This document shows, one piece after another, positions 15,170-23,056 of a DNA stretch of 39,564 nucleotides (its first letter is position 1; every line of letters begins with the position of its first letter). The notes under the pieces were generated by a model. That model did no database searches and was not told the DNA's origin. It saw only the letters and a program-made list of their open reading frames with translations. This DNA is from Phycisphaerae bacterium. GTDB lineage: Bacteria; Planctomycetota; Phycisphaerae; UBA1845; Fen-1342. The stretch covers positions 1-39,564 of the forward strand of contig JANQFV010000018.1 in assembly GCA_028277645.1 (NCBI GenBank). Direction: 5' to 3'. The translations under genes were made by a program, and so were the position numbers.

Positions 15170-15839
15170 TGTCGTCGCGTAGAACGTACCCCACGCCGCG
15201 AATCGTGTGAATCAGCGGTTTGTCGAACCCGTGCTCAACCTTCTTCCGCAGCCGGTTGACGTGTACCTCCAGCACATTCGTTAGCGGATCCTGCTTCATG
15301 TCCCACACGTGCTCGAGAATCATGGTGCGCGACAGGACCTCGCCCTCGTGCCGAATCAGGTACTCCAGCAGCGCGAACTCCGTCGGCGACAAATCCAGTC
15401 GCTGCCCACCACGCTTCGCCGTACGCGCCACGACGTCGACCGTAAGGTCAGCCACTGCGATGGGATTCGAAACGACCGTCTGCCCGCGCCGCAACAACGC
15501 CCGCAGCCGCGCCAGCAACTCCGCGAAGTTGAACGGCTTAGCCAGGTAATCGTCCGCCCCCAGGTCCAGACCGCGGACGCGGTCCTCAACCGAGTCACGC
15601 GCGGTCAAACACAGCACCGGGGTCCGCTCACCCCGCCCGCGCAGCGCCCGCAGCACCTCGAACCCATCCATCCCCGGCAGCATCAGATCCAACACGATCG
15701 CATCGTACGGATGATCACACGCCAACTGATGCCCCTCCCGACCGTCGACGGCCACATCCACCGCGTACGCGGCTTCGCGCAGTCCCTTCCGCAGAAACCC
15801 GGCCATGTCCGGATCATCTTCAACGACCAGAACCCGCAT
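15162..15839 (-). CDS. OmpR/PhoB-family response regulator
   Basis: This 225-residue regulator has a receiver domain with acidic pocket EDD (residues 7-9), phosphorylation site Asp51 (VLDLMLPGMDG) and the conserved Lys in DDYLAKPF. A C-terminal winged-helix DNA-binding domain follows (DLSPTEFALLEYL, then VHVNRLRKKVEHG and the final TIRGVGYVLRD). The start is ATG at 15839, with GGAGG 7 bases upstream; a longer in-frame start at 15986 would cross the promoter region. It is the first gene of a two-component operon and is divergent from the octaheme cytochrome gene. Tandem GTAAT repeats in the shared upstream region are good candidates for its binding site. Confidence 0.95.
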   Translation of the reverse strand: MRVLVVEDDPDMAGFLRKGLREAAYAVDVAVDGREGHQLACDHPYDAIVLDLMLPGMDGFEVLRALRGRGERTPVLCLTARDSVEDRVRGLDLGADDYLAKPFNFAELLARLRALLRRGQTVVSNPIAVADLTVDVVARTAKRGGQRLDLSPTEFALLEYLIRHEGEVLSRTMILEHVWDMKQDPLTNVLEVHVNRLRKKVEHGFDKPLIHTIRGVGYVLRDDNA

Positions 15840-15993
15840 CACGCGCCCTCCGTGGGCCGACCAACACAACGCACTCTGCGCTCTGAACAGTGTACGTGCG
15901 CCTGGCGCTACCTGAAACGCGGGAGTCCCACTCCACGGTCCGATCAGCGATTCCAGCCCATTTGACACACCGTTACTCAACAACATTACGGCT

Positions 15994-16038
15994 TTGTAAT
16001 GGTCCTGTAATCAGCCTCATGGCGATAAAACGTACAAT
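15994..16038 (+). promoter_or_regulatory. Tandem 11-bp repeats plus -10 box ahead of the cytochrome gene
   Basis: Two direct repeats with an 11-base period, TTGTAATGGTC (15994-16004) and CTGTAATCAGC (16005-16015), are followed by TACAAT at 16033-16038. No -35 hexamer is apparent at the usual spacing, so the repeats occupy the place where an OmpR/PhoB-type activator would sit. The site lies between the divergent response-regulator and octaheme cytochrome genes. The assignment to this regulator is inferred. Confidence 0.5.
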
Positions 16039-16114
16039 GACATCCAGTAATCGCCGCCCCGCCGGCGGCACCCCAGACCTTCAAGGACGCATTGTTTCAG
16101 ATCAGGAGCACCTC

Positions 16115-17497
16115 ATGTCCGCCCGAATTCACGTCCAAGCCGCAGCGTCAATCCTGGCCTGTGTATCGCTCGTGCTGATTGGCGGTTGCCCCGGGTTCAA
16201 CCTTCCCGGTACCGGCGACCCAAACTGCCCTGAGCCCAACTGCCCTGAGCCCAACTGCCCGGAACCCAACTGCCCCGACTGCAATGACCCGAACGGAAGC
16301 GCGACCGGCACGCGCAACACCACCGACAAGACCAACGACAACGCCAAGTACATCGGCTCCGACGCCTGCCGCGAGTGCCACGCCCAAATCGCCGACTACC
16401 ATCGGGTCCACGGACACGCCTTCAAGATCAACCCCGTCAATGGCGCGCCGCCCGTGTATCCGACCGAGGGTATTTATGCTGGCGTCCCGAACCCACCCGA
16501 CGGTTTCGACTGGTCCGACATTGCTTACATTATCGGCGGGTACACCAAGAAGGGCCGCTTCATTGACCAGGACGGCTACATCCTCATCACCGGCCTCGAG
16601 GGCGTCGACACCCAGTGGAACCTCGAATACCCGCCCAACGGCACCGTCCCCAGTTGGGCGCCCTACGAGGGTTCGCGCGACACGCCCAAGCCCTACGGTC
16701 ACTCGTGCTTCGAATGTCACACCACCGGACCGCTCCCGCAGGATGAGGACACTCCGCTCTTCCAGGAGAATCGCCCCGGCTTCGAGGGCACCTGGGAAGA
16801 GCCCGGCATCCAATGCGAAGCCTGCCACGGCCCCGGCGGAAATCACTTCACCAGCACCGGAACCGACGTCATGGTCGACCGCTCCAAGATCTACGTCGAC
16901 CCCGACGGTTCCGAAACCTGCAACCAGTGCCACAACCGCCCCTTCGACGATCAGACCGGCGTCATCCTCGCCAAGAGCAGTGGGTACATCAAGCATCACG
17001 AGCAGTATCCCGAGCTCAAGGCCAGCGGCGGACACGCCGGCTTCACGTGCGTTACGTGCCACAGTCCGCACCGCTCGACCGTGTACGACGTTGACAACGC
17101 CTTCGTGATCGACTGTACCGACTGCCACGAAGGTCACGACATGGCCCGCCACGACGGTGCCGTGTTCGTCCGCGGCGACTACTCCGAGACGATGTCCTGC
17201 AAGAGCTGTCACATGCCGTTCGCGTCTACGAGCGCTACCGTTGCGACGACGGATGTCGTCGGCGACCTGGGCCGCATGGGCGACACGCGCACACACATCT
17301 TCCGGATTGACACGCGCGCAGTTGACTTCAACAGCATGTTCGCGACGGATTTCAGCGAAGTTCTGCGCGATGACCAGGACCGCGCCGCAGTGACGCTCGA
17401 CTTCGTCTGCCTGCGCTGCCACAACGGCATCGGCAACGCGTTCGCACTTCCGGACGTCGCGACTGCCGCCGGCATCGCACCGGGCCTGCACGACTAG
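16115..17497 (+). CDS. Octaheme c-type cytochrome lipoprotein
   Basis: This 460-residue protein has a signal peptide ending in a lipobox (LIGGC, Cys25). A short tether follows in which Asn-Cys-Pro-Glu-Pro repeats (residues 37-56). Eight CxxCH heme-binding motifs come after it, in order CRECH, CFECH, CEACH, CNQCH, CVTCH, CTDCH, CKSCH and CLRCH. The spacing and the N-terminal YIGSDACRECH recall the cytochrome c554/octaheme family, which includes hydroxylamine-, tetrathionate- and nitrite-converting enzymes and pure electron carriers. I cannot assign a substrate. It should be folded and heme-loaded outside the cytoplasmic membrane. The start is ATG at 16115, with AGGAG at 16104-16108; it is a single-gene unit closed by a strong hairpin. 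No cytochrome maturation genes are nearby. Confidence 0.9.
   Translation: MSARIHVQAAASILACVSLVLIGGCPGFNLPGTGDPNCPEPNCPEPNCPEPNCPDCNDPNGSATGTRNTTDKTNDNAKYIGSDACRECHAQIADYHRVHGHAFKINPVNGAPPVYPTEGIYAGVPNPPDGFDWSDIAYIIGGYTKKGRFIDQDGYILITGLEGVDTQWNLEYPPNGTVPSWAPYEGSRDTPKPYGHSCFECHTTGPLPQDEDTPLFQENRPGFEGTWEEPGIQCEACHGPGGNHFTSTGTDVMVDRSKIYVDPDGSETCNQCHNRPFDDQTGVILAKSSGYIKHHEQYPELKASGGHAGFTCVTCHSPHRSTVYDVDNAFVIDCTDCHEGHDMARHDGAVFVRGDYSETMSCKSCHMPFASTSATVATTDVVGDLGRMGDTRTHIFRIDTRAVDFNSMFATDFSEVLRDDQDRAAVTLDFVCLRCHNGIGNAFALPDVATAAGIAPGLHD
16223..16282 (+). repeat. 15-bp tandem repeat encoding N-C-P-E-P
   Basis: Four consecutive 15-base units within the cytochrome gene. The first two are identical (AACTGCCCTGAGCCC), the third differs at the last codon positions and the fourth ends in Asp-Cys. 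They encode a Cys/Pro tether immediately after the lipid anchor. In-frame repeats of this kind change copy number easily. Confidence 0.85.
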
Positions 17498-17546
17498 GAG
17501 ACAACGATCGGCGCCAGGCGCCGCTGAATTTGGGCGACATGAATAA

Positions 17547-17584
17547 CACGGGCACGCGGCGCTCCTTCCCGCCGCGTGCCCGTG
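17547..17584 (+). terminator. Strong hairpin terminator after the cytochrome gene
   Basis: A perfect 14-bp stem, CACGGGCACGCGGC (17547-17560) with GCCGCGTGCCCGTG (17571-17584), closes a 10-base loop and is followed by CGTGTTTCCC. It lies 49 bases after the cytochrome stop. The T-run is short, as is usual in high-GC genomes. It may also end transcription arriving on the minus strand. Confidence 0.7.
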
Positions 17585-17670
17585 CGTGTTTCCCGACCCC
17601 TGGAGAACCGACCTCCAGTTCAGTCAAACTCACCGCTCCGACCCAAACTCCGCAGACCGCGCCTATCCAC

Positions 17671-17790
17671 TCACCCCCGCGCCAGTCCCTCCAGGTACCG
17701 TGCCCACAACACCAATTGCGACCACATCAGGTAATGCCAAGCCATCATCGTCGTGCCTCCGTTCGCGCCGACCGAATGGCCGCCGCACAT
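17671..17790 (-). CDS. Trp-rich membrane microprotein downstream of the RHH gene
   Basis: This is a 39-codon reading frame that begins 6 bases after the stop of the RHH gene. The ATG at 17790 gives MCGGHSVGANGG and then an aromatic, hydrophobic segment (MMAWHYLMWSQLVLWARYLE) that could span or lie on a membrane. A second start at 17748, preceded by GGAGG at a 7-base spacing, would give a 25-residue product made of little but that segment. Spacing, ribosome-binding site and composition favour a real gene, but no family is recognised. It would be the third gene of the SPFH-RHH operon. Confidence 0.55.
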   Translation of the reverse strand: MCGGHSVGANGGTTMMAWHYLMWSQLVLWARYLEGLARG

Positions 17791-17796
17791 TGCCCA

Positions 17797-18240
17797 CTAT
17801 TCACCGCCGCGGGAACGCCCTTCCGAACTGAATTCCCACAGCACCCGATCTAACCCCTTCACCAGTGCCGCAGCTTCGTACGGCAACGCCGTGTCCGAGG
17901 CCTGCATCTGGTCGAACACCTCACGCAAATCGTCTGCCACCTCCTGCGGCGAATCCGCCCGGCCGATCGCGTCCTCGAGCTGCGTCGCCCAGTCCGTCAG
18001 ACCGGCCCCCTTCAGTTCCGCGATCACCTTCGGCACCCAGCGGAACACGTGCCAGAACGACGTCGCGTCCAGTCGCTCGCTTCCGCCGGCTTCCGGCCCT
18101 TCGCGCGCGCGCACCGCTTCCCGCAGCACGTACTCGATCTGCGCATTCACGCTGCGCAGCTCCGACGCCGCCCAGCGTTGCAGCGCATCCGCCAGCTCCT
18201 TCGGGATGCGCAACAGAATGCTCTTCTTCTTGTCCGCCAT
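17797..18240 (-). CDS. Arc-like ribbon-helix-helix protein
   Basis: This 147-residue protein begins with an Arc-type RHH domain. MADKKKSILLRIPKELADAL (with the beta strand SILLRIP) is followed by ELRSVNAQIEYVLREAVR, the usual pattern of Arc/MetJ DNA-binding proteins. The remaining 100 residues are helical, with no motif I recognise. The start is ATG at 18240; an in-frame extension to 18324 would run through the REP-like element and is rejected. It lies 248 bases downstream of the SPFH gene and just before the microprotein. A role as regulator of the operon is inferred from TGATAT repeats upstream of the SPFH gene. Confidence 0.82.
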   Translation of the reverse strand: MADKKKSILLRIPKELADALQRWAASELRSVNAQIEYVLREAVRAREGPEAGGSERLDATSFWHVFRWVPKVIAELKGAGLTDWATQLEDAIGRADSPQEVADDLREVFDQMQASDTALPYEAAALVKGLDRVLWEFSSEGRSRGGE

Positions 18241-18280
18241 GACACCAAACCCGCATCGCGGCACGGGGCGCGACGTCTTA

Positions 18281-18315
18281 CCCCCCTCCCTTCCAGGGAG
18301 GGGCTGGGGGAGGGT
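18281..18315 (+). repeat. 35-bp REP-like element, copy 2
   Basis: This is nearly identical to copy 1: CCCCCCTCCCTTCCAGGGAG followed by GGGCTGGGGGAGGGT, with a single change in the loop. It sits between the SPFH and RHH genes. Transcribed from the operon it would place a GC hairpin ahead of the RHH ribosome-binding region. Confidence 0.75.
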
Positions 18316-18487
18316 AACGCTCACCTCCCCACACTATCTCCCGAAACAACAACACCTGTGCCACCGGTTTTGCGCTACGCTTCACCTGCGGCGCCTAACC
18401 GGTGCTCGTAGCTGCCGACCTCCGTGCCGGCCGTCACTCACCCGAGTGACGCTGCTCTTGAGCAGTGACCACGCGCCAGCAGACTGC

Positions 18488-19390
18488 CTACTGATACAAC
18501 GTCCCGGCATTAACCACCGGCTGCGCCGCCTGCTCACCGCACAGTACGACCAGCAGATTGCTGATCATCGTGGCCTTACGCTCATCATCGAGGTCCACCG
18601 TCTTCTTCGCCTCCAGCTGCTCCAACGCCGTCTCAACCATGCCGACGGCACCTTCCACGATCCGCAACCGTGCCGCGACGATTGCTTCCGCCTGCTGCCG
18701 GCGCAGCATCGCGCCCGCGATCTCCGGTGCATATGCCAGGTGACTCAGCCGCGCCTCTTCGACGATCACGCCCGCCTTAGCCAGTCGCTCCTGCAACTGC
18801 GTCTGCAGATCCTGCGAGACCTCATCCATGCTGCCCCGCAGCGACAGCTCATCATCGACGGTCGTGTCGTAGGGATAGTGGCTCGCCAAGTAACGCAGCG
18901 CCGACTCGCTCTGAATGTGGACGTAGTCGCGGTAGTCATCGACATCGAACGTCGCCTGCGCCGTGTTCTGCACGCGCCACACCACGACTGCTGCGATCTC
19001 GGTCGGATTGCCGCGCTTGTCATTGACCTTCAGCGTGTCCGTGTTGAAGTTCCGCGTGCGCAGCGAGACCTTGATCTTCTGGTAGAACGGGTTCGCCCAG
19101 TGGAAGCCCGACTCACGCACCGTGCCCTTGTACTTGCCGAACAGCAGCAGCACCGCCGCCACGTTCGGCTGTAGCGTGAAGAACCCGCACATCAGCGTGA
19201 TCAGCACGGCCAGCACCAGCCCCGTTCCCACGATCTGCCAGATCGCGGCCCACGGGATCACGCCCTGCGGCGTAGTCGCCGCCGCGTAGATCCCGCGGTA
19301 GATCAGGTACCCGTCGCCGAGCGTAGCCACGATCAGCACCACGAGCATCAGCCAACCGCTCACCGTTCGCCGTTCGAATTCCCGCACCAT
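18488..19390 (-). CDS. SPFH/band 7 domain membrane protein
   Basis: This 300-residue protein has two N-terminal hydrophobic segments (about residues 11-30 and 47-70). An SPFH (stomatin/prohibitin/flotillin/HflK-C) domain follows: [53 protein letters not shown] and [12 protein letters not shown] helical, coiled-coil-prone region rich in Ala/Glu continues to [24 protein letters not shown] proteins form large membrane-bound oligomers that scaffold proteases or organise the membrane. The start is ATG at 19390, with GAGGAG 5-6 bases upstream. It heads the SPFH-RHH-microprotein operon, and no NfeD-type or FtsH-type partner is present nearby. Confidence 0.9.
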   Translation of the reverse strand: MVREFERRTVSGWLMLVVLIVATLGDGYLIYRGIYAAATTPQGVIPWAAIWQIVGTGLVLAVLITLMCGFFTLQPNVAAVLLLFGKYKGTVRESGFHWANPFYQKIKVSLRTRNFNTDTLKVNDKRGNPTEIAAVVVWRVQNTAQATFDVDDYRDYVHIQSESALRYLASHYPYDTTVDDELSLRGSMDEVSQDLQTQLQERLAKAGVIVEEARLSHLAYAPEIAGAMLRRQQAEAIVAARLRIVEGAVGMVETALEQLEAKKTVDLDDERKATMISNLLVVLCGEQAAQPVVNAGTLYQ

Positions 19391-19478
19391 CGCATTCTCC
19401 TCTCGTCGCGTAACCGGGCGACCATGCCTAGCCGAGGGCTGGGCCAACGCCTGCTTCCCTCAGAATCACCCCTACCAA

Positions 19479-19499
19479 TATGATATCATAAATATATCA
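19479..19499 (-). promoter_or_regulatory. TGATAT repeats upstream of the SPFH operon
   Basis: Read on the minus strand, two TGATAT boxes follow each other with an 11-base period. The second is part of a perfect 12-bp palindrome, TATGATATCATA (19479-19490). The site lies about 90 bases before the SPFH start in an AT-rich patch that could also hold a -10 region. Arc/MetJ-type RHH dimers bind such short tandem or palindromic boxes, and an RHH gene lies in this operon. Binding is inferred. Confidence 0.45.
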
Positions 19500-19658
19500 C
19501 CACGCAACAAAGACTCCCTCAGATGCACAGAATCCGACAATCGTAGATTCGGTCTAACGTCTTATAACGGCATTAACAGACGACATTGGCCCCCTGAAAC
19601 CGCTCCCACCCCCCTAGCGCCCGATAACGGAATCGAAGATCCCCCCCACACACACCGT

Positions 19659-20657
19659 TTACGTCGCGTCTTCCCGCAAGATGTCCGGCTTGAACACCCG
19701 CGACTCGATCGACCGCAGGTAGCTCGTCCAGTCGCTCTGTGCGTCTGTATCGCTGTCTATCGCGTCGAATGTCATTGCCAACTTTGCGTCGAGGTTGTCT
19801 AGGTAGTGAATCACGAACGCTTCCGGCATCGCCGGAAGCCGCGGGCTTCCGAACTCATACTTGCCATGATGCGCCAGAATCAGGTGTTTTAGCGCCATTT
19901 CAACGTCGGTCGGGAAATTCGTGTTGTTCTCGCGCTCCAACTCGCGGCATTTCTCGTGAATCCACAACACGCACTGCGTGATGTGCCCGACAAGCTGCCC
20001 CTCGTTCGTGTATTCGAAGTTCGTGTCGTAGGCCAACTCCCGCGTTTTTCCCGCGTCGTGCAAGAATAAAGCCGCCAGAATCAGATCCCGGCTGACACGC
20101 GGGTACAGTGGGCAAACCACCTCCGCCAACCGCAGCAGATTGCACGTATGCTCGACCAGCCCGCCCAGGTACGCGTGGTGCATCTGCACTGCGGCCGGCG
20201 CCAGCTTAAACCGCGACACGAACGTAGAATCGTTAATGAACTTGCCAATCAGCGCCAGCAGGTCACGATTCTCAATCGTCCGCAGGATCGCGACGACCTG
20301 CTCCCACTGCTCGTCGGGGTCCCGTTCGCTCGCCGGCAGAAACTCCAGCGGATCGATCGTCTCCGCCTCGACCGCCCGCATCCCATCGATAATGAACTGG
20401 CGATTGCCTTTGTAGTTCTCGACCCGCCCGCGGAAACGCAGAAAACCGCCTTCCGGCATCGAATCGTACATTTCCTGCGTCGCCTGCCACATCCGCGCCA
20501 ACATCTCACCGGTGCGATCGGCTACCACCGCATGAATGTACAGGCTGCCGTTGCTCGTGGTCCGCAGGTCCTTTTGCGCTATGCGAAACACCTGATCTTC
20601 AAGGCGCTCCCCTGGCTTCAGGTCAGCAATGTCGCGGCGTGTGGTGGATTGGCTCAT
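19659..20657 (-). CDS. OB-fold/HD-domain nuclease, YhaM-like
   Basis: This 332-residue protein has an N-terminal OB-fold nucleic-acid-binding domain (about residues 15-105, with FRIAQKDLRTTSNGSLYIHA and FLRFRGRVENYKGNRQFII). An HD metal-dependent phosphohydrolase domain follows (about 150-290). It has HHAYLGGLVEHTCNLL, the HD pair in ALFLHDAGKT, HHGKYEFGSP and a final Asp in YLDNLDAKL. The arrangement is that of YhaM/CbfA 3'-5' exoribonucleases, which act on single-stranded RNA or DNA in the cytoplasm. The start is ATG at 20657, overlapping the stop of the upstream gene by four bases. Assignment to the YhaM family is good; substrate preference is not visible. Confidence 0.88.
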   Translation of the reverse strand: MSQSTTRRDIADLKPGERLEDQVFRIAQKDLRTTSNGSLYIHAVVADRTGEMLARMWQATQEMYDSMPEGGFLRFRGRVENYKGNRQFIIDGMRAVEAETIDPLEFLPASERDPDEQWEQVVAILRTIENRDLLALIGKFINDSTFVSRFKLAPAAVQMHHAYLGGLVEHTCNLLRLAEVVCPLYPRVSRDLILAALFLHDAGKTRELAYDTNFEYTNEGQLVGHITQCVLWIHEKCRELERENNTNFPTDVEMALKHLILAHHGKYEFGSPRLPAMPEAFVIHYLDNLDAKLAMTFDAIDSDTDAQSDWTSYLRSIESRVFKPDILREDAT

Positions 20658-21076
20658 GCGTGCTCGTTGATTGTCAAGCCTTGTTGTCGTGCGTTCCACA
20701 CGTGCGCCTCAGGCGAGACGAACACCGCCCGCTCGCCGAAGAGATCCTGGCGAATCACGATCCCCAGCGGCGTCGTGTAGTACGAATGAATCCGCTCGGC
20801 GAGTTCACAAACCGCGCGATCCTGCGAGAATCCGCGGTCGGTCATCATGCGCAGCGCGTCATGGAGCGCCCCCACCTGACCGTCGTGCCGCAGAACAACT
20901 TCCGCGATCACGATCTGTTCACACACCTTGTGGGCCAGCGACCAGTCGGCGTGTTCCTGACCGTGAAATACGATGCGGAGCTGCCGTTCCACTTCGCCGA
21001 GGACGTGCTGCAACTGCTCGTCTCCGCGCAGCTCTGCGGCCATCTGCTCGAATTTCTCAGGGGACAACCGTGACAA
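20654..21076 (-). CDS. Hypothetical protein coupled to the HD nuclease
   Basis: This 140-residue protein is mostly helical, with no signal peptide or membrane segment and no family I recognise. Visible stretches are SPEKFEQMAAELRGDEQLQHVL and, near the end, SYYTTPLGIVIRQDLFGERAVFV. The start chosen is TTG at 21076 because GGAGG lies 6 bases before it; the next ATG, at 21043, would remove 11 residues. A longer ATG frame from 21121 gives an Arg-rich, unlikely N-terminus. It overlaps the HD nuclease gene by four bases, so the two are probably co-translated and may work together. The function is not known. Confidence 0.65.
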   Translation of the reverse strand: MSRLSPEKFEQMAAELRGDEQLQHVLGEVERQLRIVFHGQEHADWSLAHKVCEQIVIAEVVLRHDGQVGALHDALRMMTDRGFSQDRAVCELAERIHSYYTTPLGIVIRQDLFGERAVFVSPEAHVWNARQQGLTINEHA

Positions 21077-21138
21077 ACTCCGCCTCCGCACACCCCTGCG
21101 ACACGGTGGGAAGACCCACACGCGACGACAACCACCTC

Positions 21139-22032
21139 TTATTGAGGCGGCCGCAACCGCCGACCTTTGCCACGCGACGGAACACGTTGATCAGTTGGAC
21201 GATCCGGACCGGCGGGCGCTGCTTCGGCTGCCTCGATTCCGGACGGCTTGCCCTCAGACACGTTTTCAATCGCGTCTTCCAGCGCCTGCTGGTTGATTTG
21301 ACTGGCGGCGGCAACCCAGTCGGTGATCTTCTGAATCTCGCCGAGGTAGTTGTCGTGGAACAGCACGACGGTCGTCGCGTCGCCCTCTTGCAACGGCGCA
21401 TCAAGCTGAAACCGCCAGTACCCGTCGAGCAGCACGAGCTTCAGGCCCGCGCCCGCTTTCTCCGGACCGAACAGCATCCACGCCACATTGGGCGTGACAC
21501 TCGCATGTTGCGGATCGAGGATTTCGACCGCCGGCACGTCGCTCGGCAATCCTCGGAGCTGATCAAGCAGCGCCAAGTGACGCTCATCGTCAACTTTGTC
21601 GCGTAGACTCCGCGAGAACTGGTCGAGCGCGTCGAGCGTGTTGTACATGGACTCGTCCGCACCACTGGCGGTCACGGCCGAGACGTGGGCCGGATCAAAC
21701 TGGCGCAACGCCATCTCCAGCTCACCGTCACGCAAGAACGCCACAAAGTCCGCCACGGCCTGCTGTGCCTGCCCTTCAACGTCGATGTCGGCCGAGGCGG
21801 TGGAACCGGCGGCCTGGGGTTCGTTGACACGCCGCGCCTGGGCAACAGCCTCCCCACCAGTCGGCGGTTCGGTTGGATTGTACGTCGTCGGGTCCTGGAG
21901 GATGCCGGGATCGGACACGCCGTGCGGAACGCGCACGCCGTTGCGGCTGACGGATTCCGCCGATTCCCCGCACGCTGTAAGCAGGCCGGCCGTCGCAAGC
22001 CCCAGGCCAACAAGAATGCGCGATTTGCTCAT
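21139..22032 (-). CDS. Hypothetical lipoprotein
   Basis: This 297-residue predicted lipoprotein has a signal peptide with lipobox LLTAC (Cys21). A low-complexity linker rich in Pro, Thr, Ala and Glu follows. The folded part (about residues 90-250) includes AVADFVAFLRDGELEMALRQF and ends with KLVLLDGYWRFQLD, a pattern seen in periplasmic NTF2/DUF4878-like domains that sit beneath membrane lipoproteins. The C-terminal tail is Pro/Arg-rich. The start is ATG at 22032; an in-frame GTG at 22047 would add 5 residues. It lies 62 bases ahead of the hypothetical gene on the same strand. The lipoprotein call is secure; the fold is a guess. Confidence 0.78.
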   Translation of the reverse strand: MSKSRILVGLGLATAGLLTACGESAESVSRNGVRVPHGVSDPGILQDPTTYNPTEPPTGGEAVAQARRVNEPQAAGSTASADIDVEGQAQQAVADFVAFLRDGELEMALRQFDPAHVSAVTASGADESMYNTLDALDQFSRSLRDKVDDERHLALLDQLRGLPSDVPAVEILDPQHASVTPNVAWMLFGPEKAGAGLKLVLLDGYWRFQLDAPLQEGDATTVVLFHDNYLGEIQKITDWVAAASQINQQALEDAIENVSEGKPSGIEAAEAAPAGPDRPTDQRVPSRGKGRRLRPPQ

Positions 22033-22201
22033 GATCCTGCTACCCACTCGGCGATTCCGCCCGCTGTCTCAGCACAACGTACACCGGCCCTGGCGGCGTA
22101 CCGCAACGAAGCGCGGACAGCGCGCGCTCCGTAAGCGCAAGCTAGTGGCTGGGTACCCCCTCGTCAATGGGCCGCTCACGTGGCTGACCCGCACGGTACG
22201 C

Positions 22202-22963
22202 TTAATGGCGCACGGGGCGTGCGGCTCCGGCCAAACGGTCGCGCAGCATGGCAGCTTCCTCGTAATCCTCGCACAGCAGCGCCCGATCCAGGGCGGCTTG
22301 AAGGCGGGGGGGCGCGTCGTCAGGCAGCTTCTGCAGGATTTCGGTGCGCAGTTCGCGCAATGTGACCAGTTCGCGCGCGGAGTCCTGCTCGCCGTCTTCG
22401 ACAGTATCGCACAACTGCTCGATCTGCGCGATGGCGGCGTCGACGATGCCCAGCGCAACTTCCTCTGATTGCCCGTGCAGCGCCGAATAGGCCCGGGCGC
22501 GAGCGTGCATCATGACGACGTACGCGCGTTGATTGGACAGTGCAACACGATCCGCTTCCCTGGCGGCGTAGCGCTCACAGAAGTCGATCAGGCGCAGGTT
22601 GCGGGCGGTGTCCTGCTCGACGGCGTCGTACTCCTCCAGCACGAAAGACGAGAGGTAGCGCTGGTAGTAAAGGTACGCCTCGTGCCGCAGTTCCCGGCAG
22701 TCTTCCGGATCCAGAACGAAGCCCTCGTCATCCCCGTACAGCTCGAGGTGCTCCTGGAGACGCTGCTCCTGATACGCAAAGAGCGACTCGCAGGCGAAGG
22801 GCCGACGACCATCGGGCCGACCAGTACACTCGAGCTGAAGCAGCCCGAGGTCGATACGGGTCTGGATCTTTTCGCGGCCGTCCCGACCGATAATCTTGCG
22901 AACCGAAATCTTGCCCGGCTCGAAGTCCCAATCCTCCAGAATCGTCCGCAGGTCGCGTATCAT
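22202..22963 (-). CDS. UVR-motif-containing protein
   Basis: This is a 253-residue cytoplasmic protein rich in Arg, Glu and Leu. Near the C-terminus, RLQAALDRALLCEDYEEAAMLRDRL matches the UVR (UvrB/UvrC-interaction) motif, which also occurs in ClpC adaptor proteins such as McsA. The N-terminal 85 residues include IRDLRTILEDWDFEPGKISV and a compact region ending ECTGRPDGRRP. No catalytic motif or CxxC pair is seen, so it is not McsA itself. The start used is ATG at 22963; the frame is open further upstream but would run into rsmD on the other strand. It is divergent from rsmD, with 93 bases between starts. Confidence 0.7.
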   Translation of the reverse strand: MIRDLRTILEDWDFEPGKISVRKIIGRDGREKIQTRIDLGLLQLECTGRPDGRRPFACESLFAYQEQRLQEHLELYGDDEGFVLDPEDCRELRHEAYLYYQRYLSSFVLEEYDAVEQDTARNLRLIDFCERYAAREADRVALSNQRAYVVMMHARARAYSALHGQSEEVALGIVDAAIAQIEQLCDTVEDGEQDSARELVTLRELRTEILQKLPDDAPPRLQAALDRALLCEDYEEAAMLRDRLAGAARPVRH

Positions 22964-23056
22964 CGCACTAGCCGTATCGACCAGCGACGAAAGCGCGCTT
23001 ACATCCAGCAGATTCGGGCGCGCGGTAATTGTCTCACGACCGGAGCGTCCGTACTC

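Noticed and set aside
16223..16282. Tandem repeats that could be taken for a CRISPR or minisatellite
   Set aside because: The units are 15 bases with no spacers and stay in frame as N-C-P-E-P codons within the cytochrome gene.
16148..17491. 447-codon minus-strand frame opposite the octaheme cytochrome
   Set aside because: The eight CxxCH motifs on the plus strand fix the coding strand; the antisense product is Val/Gly/Asp-rich and featureless.
17753..19174. 473-codon plus-strand frame across the RHH and SPFH genes
   Set aside because: It contradicts two recognisable minus-strand genes and passes through the REP-like element.
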